The notes under the pieces are model-generated. The model was not told the origin of the DNA and did not search any database. It saw nothing but the letters and a program-made list of their open reading frames with translations. DNA of 64,000 bases from positions 146,620-210,619 of the forward strand of contig NZ_FOWC01000015.1 in NCBI RefSeq assembly GCF_900115345.1. Direction: 5' to 3'. This DNA is from Amycolatopsis rubida. GTDB lineage: Bacteria > Actinomycetota > Actinomycetes > Mycobacteriales > Pseudonocardiaceae. The position numbers and the translations under genes were made by a program. Shown one piece after another: positions 58,892 through 64,000 of the stretch; the stretch's first letter is position 1; every line of letters begins with the position of its first letter.

Positions 58892-59388
58892 CCAGCAGCC
58901 GGGTCGGGCGCCAGGCGCGGATCACCGAACTGGTGTCCACGATGGCCATCCGCAGCCAGACGGAGCTCGCGCGGTTGCTGGCCGCCGAGGGGATCGAGGT
59001 CACTCAGGCGACGCTGTCGCGCGACCTCGACGAACTCGGCGCGATCAAGCTGCGTGGCGCCGACTCGGGCGCGCCGGTCTACGTCATCCCGGAGGACGGC
59101 AGTCCCGTGCGCGGTGTCCAGGGCGGCACCTCGCGGCTGTCCCGGCTGCTCGCCGAACTGATGGTGTCGGCGGATTCGTCGGGCAACCTCACCGTGCTGC
59201 GCACGCCGCCGGGCGCCGCGCAGTTCCTCGCGAGCGCGATCGACCGGGCCGCGCTGGAGGAGGTCGTCGGGTCCATCGCGGGCGACGACACAGTCGCGGT
59301 GATCGCGCGTGAACCGCTCACCGGAGGAGACCTCGCCGAGCGGTTCACCGCGCTCGCGCAAGGTTCGGCGGAAGGAAGCGAGCCGTGA
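58888..59388 (+). CDS. argR: Arginine repressor
   Basis: 166 residues. Winged helix at the N-terminus (TELARLLAAEGIEVTQATLSRDLDELGAIKL) with the SRDL recognition motif, and a C-terminal hexamerisation domain with the arginine-binding SIAGDDTVAVIAR. With arginine it should repress this operon through the box before argC. ATGA overlap with argF. Confidence 0.97.
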   Translation: MTSSRVGRQARITELVSTMAIRSQTELARLLAAEGIEVTQATLSRDLDELGAIKLRGADSGAPVYVIPEDGSPVRGVQGGTSRLSRLLAELMVSADSSGNLTVLRTPPGAAQFLASAIDRAALEEVVGSIAGDDTVAVIAREPLTGGDLAERFTALAQGSAEGSEP

Positions 59389-60383
59389 CCCGGCGGGTCG
59401 TGCTCGCCTTTCCGGGCGGGCCCGGCTCCTCGGCCGCGCTGGAACTCCTTGCTGGACAAGGCGAAGTGGTCGCTGTCGCGGCGGATTTCGGTGCGGGTGA
59501 CGTCGATTTGTGCGCCCTGCGGAGGCAGGCGAGGGCCGGCGGGGCCAGCGAGACCGTGGTCGCGGACGTTCGCGAGGAATTCGCGAATGACTACTGTTTG
59601 CTTGCGCTGCAGGCGAATGCGCTGATCCTCGACCGGTGCCCGCTGGTCGAGGCGCTGGCCCGGCCGCTGCTGGCGAGCACGCTCGTCGCGACCGCGAGGG
59701 ACCGGAACGCCTCGGCCGTCGCGCACGGCGGCGGCGGCGCGTTGTCCGGCATGATCGCGACACTCGCGCCGGATTTCGAGATCGTCGAACTCGGCATTCG
59801 AGGCGGGCAGGAACTGTCGACGAGCCGGACTTTGTGGGGCCGGGCCGCGGGCTCTGGCTACCGCTGGACCGAGGACGCCGTGGTGAACCTCGGCATGCCG
59901 GACGAAATCGTCGTCACGTTCGAGCAGGGCGTGCCGGTCGCGGTCGACGGCGAGACGGTCAGCGTGGCCGAGGCGGTGCAGCGGCTCGGCCACCGGGCCG
60001 GAGCGCACGGGGTCGGCCGGTTCGAGCTGGCGGACGGTTACGACGCACCGGGCGCGGCGGTGCTGATCGCCGCGCACCAGGAGCTGGAATCAGTCATGCT
60101 CGACCGTGATCTGGCGAGGTTCAAACGCGGCGTCGACCGCCGGTGGGCCGAACTGGTCCACGACGGATTGTGGTTTTCGCCGCTGCGCGAGCCGCTGGAC
60201 GCGTTCGTCCGGCGGGCGCAGGAGCGCGTGTCCGGCGAGGTGCGGCTGGTGCTGCACGCGGGCAGCGCGACCGTCGCCGGCCTCCCCGGGAGGCGGCTTC
60301 GCCCGGTCGGACGGCGGTACCGCCGCGCGACCGGGCAGACTCCGCTGGGAAACACCCAGCATCCGAGCACCCAGGCGTCCTGA
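59385..60383 (+). CDS. Degenerate ArgG (argininosuccinate synthase) homologue
   Basis: 332 residues against about 400 for ArgG. Homology is clear over most of its length: RCPLVEALARPLLASTLVATAR, LWGRAAGSGY, RRAGAHGVGRFE-like and FKRGVDRRWAELVHDGLWFSPLR, VSGEVRLVLH. However, the ATP pyrophosphatase loop SGGLDTS reads PGGPGSS, the GCTGKGNDQVRFE substrate motif reads GGGGALSGMIATL, and two internal segments plus the C-terminal tetramer tail are missing or replaced. It is unlikely to make argininosuccinate. It sits exactly where argG normally lies, with a GTGA overlap to argR, and the reading frame is intact, so a retained new role (binding, regulation) is possible. Confidence 0.85.
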   Translation: MTRRVVLAFPGGPGSSAALELLAGQGEVVAVAADFGAGDVDLCALRRQARAGGASETVVADVREEFANDYCLLALQANALILDRCPLVEALARPLLASTLVATARDRNASAVAHGGGGALSGMIATLAPDFEIVELGIRGGQELSTSRTLWGRAAGSGYRWTEDAVVNLGMPDEIVVTFEQGVPVAVDGETVSVAEAVQRLGHRAGAHGVGRFELADGYDAPGAAVLIAAHQELESVMLDRDLARFKRGVDRRWAELVHDGLWFSPLREPLDAFVRRAQERVSGEVRLVLHAGSATVAGLPGRRLRPVGRRYRRATGQTPLGNTQHPSTQAS

Positions 60384-60407
60384 GACGCCGGACGAGAGAG
60401 GCAGAAC

Positions 60408-61823
60408 GTGAGCGGGAAAGACCAGCCGGTGCAGCTGTGGGGCGGCCGGTTCGCCAGCGGGCCGGCCGAGGCGATGGCGGCCCTGAGCGCCTCGACCCAC
60501 TTCGACTGGCGCCTGGCGCCCTACGACATCGCCGGATCGCGCGCGCACGCCCGCGTGCTGAACAAGGCGGGTCTGCTCACCGAAGCGGAACTGGCCGGGA
60601 TGCTGGACGCGCTCGACACGCTGGCGCAGGACGTCGCGTCCGGCGAGTTCACGCCGACGGTCGCCGACGAGGACGTGCACACCGCGCTCGAACGCGGTCT
60701 GCTCGAACGCGCCGGTGCCGAACTGGGCGGCAAGCTCCGGGCAGGCCGTTCCCGCAACGACCAGGTCGCGACGCTGTTCCGCATGTGGCTGCGCGACGCC
60801 GCGCGCCGGGTGGTCGCGGGCACGCTCGACGTGATCGACGCGCTGGTGTCGCAGGCGTCCCGGCACCCGGACGCGATCCTGCCCGGGCGCACCCACCTGC
60901 AGCACGCGCAGCCGGTTCTGCTGGCGCACCACCTGATGGCCCATGGCCAGTCGCTGCTGCGCGACGTCTCCCGCCTGCGCGACTGGGACGCCCGCACCGC
61001 GGAATCGCCGTACGGTTCGGGCGCGCTGGCGGGTTCGTCGCTCGGTCTCGACCCGGAAGCGGTGGCCACTGAGCTGGGCTTCGACACCAGCGTGGAGAAC
61101 TCGATCGACGGCACCGCCTCGCGCGATTTCGTCGCCGAGTTCGCGTTCGCCGTCGCGATGCTCGCGGTGAACCTGTCGCGGGTCGCCGAAGAGGTGATCA
61201 TCTGGAACACCGCCGAGTTCGGCTACGTCACGCTGGACGACGCGTGGGCCACCGGCAGCTCGATCATGCCGCAGAAGAAGAACCCGGACGTCGCGGAGCT
61301 GACCCGCGGCAAGGCCGGACGGCTGATCGGGAACCTCACCGGCTTGCTCGCCACGCTCAAGGCCCAGCCGCTCGCGTACAACCGCGACCTGCAAGAGGAC
61401 AAGGAACCGGTCTTCGACTCGGTCGAGCAGCTGGAGCTGCTCTTCCCGGCGATCGCGGGGATGCTCGGCACGCTCACCTTCCACACCGACCGGCTCGCCG
61501 AATTGGCTCCGGCCGGGTTCACGCTGGCCACCGACATCGCCGAATGGCTGGTGCGCCAGGGCGTGCCGTTCCGCGTCGCGCACGAAGCGGCGGGGGAGAG
61601 CGTGCGGGTCGCGGAGGCTCGCGGGGCCGGGCTCGACGAGCTGACCGACGAGGAGTTCCAGGCCATCAACCCGGCGCTCACCCCGGCGGTGCGCGAAGTC
61701 CTCACCGTCGAAGGTTCGGTGCGTTCGCGCGACGCTCGCGGCGGCACCGCGCCGGACCGGGTCGCCGAGCAGCGGGAGCGCCTGGTCGAACGCGTCGCGG
61801 CGCATCGGCAGTGGCTGAAGTGA
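60408..61823 (+). CDS. argH: Argininosuccinate lyase
   Basis: 471 residues, fumarase/aspartase superfamily. Signature GSSIMPQKKNPD, HTALERGL-type loop with DEDVH, GRTHLQHAQPV and RAGRSRNDQVAT. Splits argininosuccinate to arginine and fumarate, last step of the pathway. GTG start with AGAGAGGC upstream. Retained and normal, which implies that a working ArgG is encoded elsewhere. Confidence 0.98.
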   Translation: MSGKDQPVQLWGGRFASGPAEAMAALSASTHFDWRLAPYDIAGSRAHARVLNKAGLLTEAELAGMLDALDTLAQDVASGEFTPTVADEDVHTALERGLLERAGAELGGKLRAGRSRNDQVATLFRMWLRDAARRVVAGTLDVIDALVSQASRHPDAILPGRTHLQHAQPVLLAHHLMAHGQSLLRDVSRLRDWDARTAESPYGSGALAGSSLGLDPEAVATELGFDTSVENSIDGTASRDFVAEFAFAVAMLAVNLSRVAEEVIIWNTAEFGYVTLDDAWATGSSIMPQKKNPDVAELTRGKAGRLIGNLTGLLATLKAQPLAYNRDLQEDKEPVFDSVEQLELLFPAIAGMLGTLTFHTDRLAELAPAGFTLATDIAEWLVRQGVPFRVAHEAAGESVRVAEARGAGLDELTDEEFQAINPALTPAVREVLTVEGSVRSRDARGGTAPDRVAEQRERLVERVAAHRQWLK

Positions 61824-61873
61824 TCTGCCGGCGGGCCGCTGGTTAGGCTGGCGGCCTGACGAGGGGAGTGCGT

Positions 61874-62503
61874 GTGGACCGGTTGTTCCGGCGCGAAGAA
61901 CTGGCACTGGACCCGGTCGACCTGGCTCGGCTGCTGCTCGGCGCCGTCCTTGAGGCCGACGCGCCCGAAGGCCGGGTCGGGGTGCGGCTCGTCGAGGTCG
62001 AGGCCTATCGCGGGCTCGACGATCCCGCTTCGCATTGCTACCGCGGGAAGACCCCGCGCAACGCGGTGATGTGGGGTCCGGCCGGGCACCTCTACGTGTA
62101 CTTCGTCTACGGCATGCATTTCTGCGCGAACGTCGTCGGCACCGAGGACGGCCAGCCGGGCGCGGTGCTGCTGCGCGCCGGCGAGGTCGTCGAGGGCGCG
62201 GACATCGTGCGGAAGCGGAGGCCGAACGCGCGCGGCAACGGCGAACTCGCCAAAGGCCCGGCCATCCTCACCTCGGTGCTGGGTCTCGCCCGCGAGCAGA
62301 ACGGTCTCGATCTCACCGATCCCCAGTCGCCGGTGCGGCTGCGTGCCGGCGAGCGCGTGCCCGCCGGCAACGTGCGCACCGGCCCGCGCGTCGGCGTCGC
62401 GATGGCGATGGACACGCCGTGGCGGTTCTGGATCGACGGCTCACCAGCCGTCTCGACCTACCGCCGCGGCGGGAAACGCCGGCAGGTGCGACCCGCGGGA
62501 TAG
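61874..62503 (+). CDS. DNA-3-methyladenine glycosylase (AAG/MPG family)
   Basis: 209 residues of the mammalian-type alkyladenine glycosylase family. LARLLLGAVL, the catalytic Glu in RLVEVEAYRG, HCYRGKTPRNAVMWGPAGHLYVYFVYGMHFCANVV, and LRAGE are the classic segments. Excises 3-methyladenine and other alkylated purines. GTG at 61874 was chosen because GAGGGGA is then seven bases upstream; GTG at 61868 abuts it. Follows argH by 50 bp and may be co-transcribed. Confidence 0.94.
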   Translation: MDRLFRREELALDPVDLARLLLGAVLEADAPEGRVGVRLVEVEAYRGLDDPASHCYRGKTPRNAVMWGPAGHLYVYFVYGMHFCANVVGTEDGQPGAVLLRAGEVVEGADIVRKRRPNARGNGELAKGPAILTSVLGLAREQNGLDLTDPQSPVRLRAGERVPAGNVRTGPRVGVAMAMDTPWRFWIDGSPAVSTYRRGGKRRQVRPAG

Positions 62504-62535
62504 TCGTTTGACCAGGTGGGGGATCATCTACAGGT

Positions 62536-63810
62536 GTGAGTGAGCACATCCTTGACGAGTTGTCCTGGCGCGGCCTGATCGCGCAATCCACCGACATCGA
62601 CGCCTTGCGCCGAGAACTCGACCGCGGCCCGCTCACGCTCTATTGCGGCTTCGACCCGACCGCGCCCAGCCTGCACGCCGGCAACCTCGTCCCGCTGCTG
62701 ATGCTCAAGCGGTTCCAGCGCGCCGGGCACCGGCCGATCGTGCTGGCGGGCGGTGCCACCGGGATGATCGGCGACCCGCGCGACAACGGCGAGCGCACGC
62801 TGAACACCCTGGACGTCGTCGCCGACTGGGCCGGACGGATCCGCGGGCAGCTGGAGCGGTTCGTGGATTTCGACGATTCGCCGACCGGCGCGATCGTCGA
62901 GAACAACCTCGACTGGACCTCGAAGCAGAACACGCTGGAATTCCTGCGGGACGTCGGCAAGCACTTCTCGGTGAACGTGATGCTGAACCGGGAGACGGTC
63001 AAGCGCCGGCTCGAGGGCGACGGCATGTCCTACACGGAGTTCAGCTACCTGCTGCTGCAGTCGCAGGACTACCTGGAGCTGTACCGCAAGCACGGCTGCA
63101 AGCTGCAGGTCGGCGGCTCGGACCAGTGGGGCAACCTCGTCGGCGGCGTGGACCTGATCCGCCGGGTCGAAAGCGGCGCCGCGCACGCGCTGACCGCGCC
63201 GCTGGTCACCGACGCCGAGGGCCGCAAGTTCGGCAAGTCCACCGGCGGCGGCAACGTGTGGCTCGACCCGGAGCTGACCTCCCCCTACGCCTGGTACCAG
63301 TACTTCGTGAACGTCGGCGACGCCGACGTGCTCCGCTACCTGCGCCTGTTCACCTTCCTCGACCAGGAGGAGATCGACGCGCTGGCGAAGGACACCGAGG
63401 AGCGCCCGCACCTGCGCGCCGCGCAGAAACGGCTGGCCGAGGAGTTCACGAACCTGGTGCACGGCGAGGACCAGACGCGCCAGGTCATCGCGGCGAGCCA
63501 GGCCCTGTTCGGCCGCGGCGAGCTGACCGGCCTCGACGGCCCGACGCTCGACGCGGCGATGGCCGAGGTCCCGAACGGCCAGGTCGAGCCCGCCGGCGAC
63601 GCGACGATCGTCGACCTGCTGCTCGCCGGGGGACTGGTGGACAGCAAGGGCGCGGCGCGGCGGACTGTGAAGGAGGGCGGCGCGTACGTGAACAACGTGA
63701 AGATCGCCGACGAGGAGTGGAAGCCCTCGGCTTCCGACGCCCTCCACGGCCGCTGGCTCGTAGTCCGCAAGGGCAAGCGCACGGTCGCCGGCGTCCGCGT
63801 CGGGGGCTGA
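62536..63810 (+). CDS. tyrS: Tyrosyl-tRNA synthetase
   Basis: 424 residues, class I synthetase. HIGH-type motif PSLHAGNL, Tyr-binding QSQDYLELY and GGSDQWGN, and the KMSKS equivalent GRKFGKSTGG. The C-terminal S4-like RNA-binding domain contains TIVDLLLAGGLVDSKGAARRTVKEGGAYVNN. GTG start. Ends before a palindromic terminator. Confidence 0.98.
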   Translation: MSEHILDELSWRGLIAQSTDIDALRRELDRGPLTLYCGFDPTAPSLHAGNLVPLLMLKRFQRAGHRPIVLAGGATGMIGDPRDNGERTLNTLDVVADWAGRIRGQLERFVDFDDSPTGAIVENNLDWTSKQNTLEFLRDVGKHFSVNVMLNRETVKRRLEGDGMSYTEFSYLLLQSQDYLELYRKHGCKLQVGGSDQWGNLVGGVDLIRRVESGAAHALTAPLVTDAEGRKFGKSTGGGNVWLDPELTSPYAWYQYFVNVGDADVLRYLRLFTFLDQEEIDALAKDTEERPHLRAAQKRLAEEFTNLVHGEDQTRQVIAASQALFGRGELTGLDGPTLDAAMAEVPNGQVEPAGDATIVDLLLAGGLVDSKGAARRTVKEGGAYVNNVKIADEEWKPSASDALHGRWLVVRKGKRTVAGVRVGG

Positions 63811-63821
63811 GCTCCGCCCTC

Positions 63822-63882
63822 GGCCCGAAACAGGGGCTCCGACCTGCGGGAACGCGGTTAAGGGACCCCCCTGTTTCGGGCC
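63822..63882 (+). terminator. Long-loop inverted repeat after tyrS
   Basis: GGCCCGAAACAGGGG (63822-63836) and its exact complement (63868-63882), 31 bases apart. It starts 12 bp after the tyrS stop and is followed by TTGGG. Probable terminator or transcript-end structure. Confidence 0.65.
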
Positions 63883-63890
63883 TTGGGAGG

Positions 63891-64000
63891 GCGTGTAAAG
63901 TTCTTCAAGTCGCCAGGGAAACCGGGTGGCCGCCGGGACACGAACCAAGCTCTCGCCTTTGGGGTGATTGAGTGGGTGTCCCACCAAAAAACTGCTAGGA
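63891..64000 (+). promoter_or_regulatory. Possible rRNA operon promoter/leader start
   Basis: GTGTAAAGTTCTTCAAGTCG around 63893 contains TAAAGT as a -10; the following leader has GGGACAC (63935-63941) pairing with GTGTCCC (63976-63982) and an A-rich run. The look is that of actinobacterial rrn upstream regions, but the 16S gene is outside the window and no boxA is seen yet. Confidence 0.35.

Overview
The window is very GC-rich with many GTG starts, four-base start/stop overlaps (ATGA, GTGA) and several apparently leaderless genes. The order infC-rpmI-rplT-(rRNA methyltransferase)-pheS-pheT followed by argC-J-B-D-F-R-(G-like)-H, a 3-methyladenine glycosylase and tyrS is typical of high-GC actinobacteria. 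An exo-beta-D-glucosaminidase very close to CsxA of Amycolatopsis orientalis, an MmpS-like protein and PafBC-type (RecA-independent) DNA-damage promoter motifs point to Pseudonocardiaceae, most likely Amycolatopsis. This is inference from gene content; no 16S sequence is present.

Layout. 1-12 kb: housekeeping singletons (edge AraC-like regulator, Nudix hydrolase, MmpS-like protein, FetB-like permease, histidine phosphatase, Na+/H+ antiporter with a zinc finger, carboxylesterase), the secreted exo-glucosaminidase, and small conserved genes including RNase HI. 12-20 kb: amidohydrolase, MBL-fold hydrolase, DUF1963 protein, an apparently dead RNase H paralogue with zinc-finger-like Cys/His clusters, uvrA and an FN3 lipoprotein. 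20-27.5 kb: an MFS exporter divergent from an HxlR regulator, dctA divergent from a CitA/CitB-type two-component system, an SDR oxidoreductase and a small DUF4177-like gene. 27.5-39.7 kb: a catabolic island described below. 39.8-41.4 kb: an ACC deaminase/GntR operon. 41.9-49.4 kb: translation genes, interrupted by a decayed P-loop kinase pseudogene. 49.5-53.6 kb: an alkylation-repair protein, a secreted peptidase-like hydrolase, a small DNA-binding protein with a damage-type promoter, and a repeat-rich gap. 53.6-63.8 kb: arginine biosynthesis, mpg and tyrS, then what looks like the start of an rRNA operon promoter region.

How the genes work together. The strongest candidate system is 27.5-39.7 kb. 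Eight co-directional minus-strand genes (PLP lyase, D-aminoacylase-type deacylase, GntP permease, Tat-exported lactonase, sugar-binding lipoprotein, two ABC permeases, cytoplasmic GH20 hexosaminidase) diverge from a PfkB-type 2-keto-3-deoxygluconate kinase, an IclR regulator and a RidA protein. The operator-like repeats lie between them. Read as a pathway this fits use of C1-oxidised chitin fragments (N-acetylglucosaminic acid): lactone opening, uptake, deacetylation, deamination to 2-keto-3-deoxygluconate with RidA clearing the imine, and phosphorylation, next to ordinary chitobiose uptake and cleavage. The parts are recognised by family; the pathway is inference.

Other notable points: the argG slot of the arginine operon holds a shortened ArgG homologue lacking the ATP and substrate motifs; infC appears to start at AUC; the following methyltransferase has no canonical start codon; matches to the PafBC-dependent promoter motif precede uvrA and a small helix-turn-helix gene; and a family of long palindromes recurs at gene 3' ends and in gaps.
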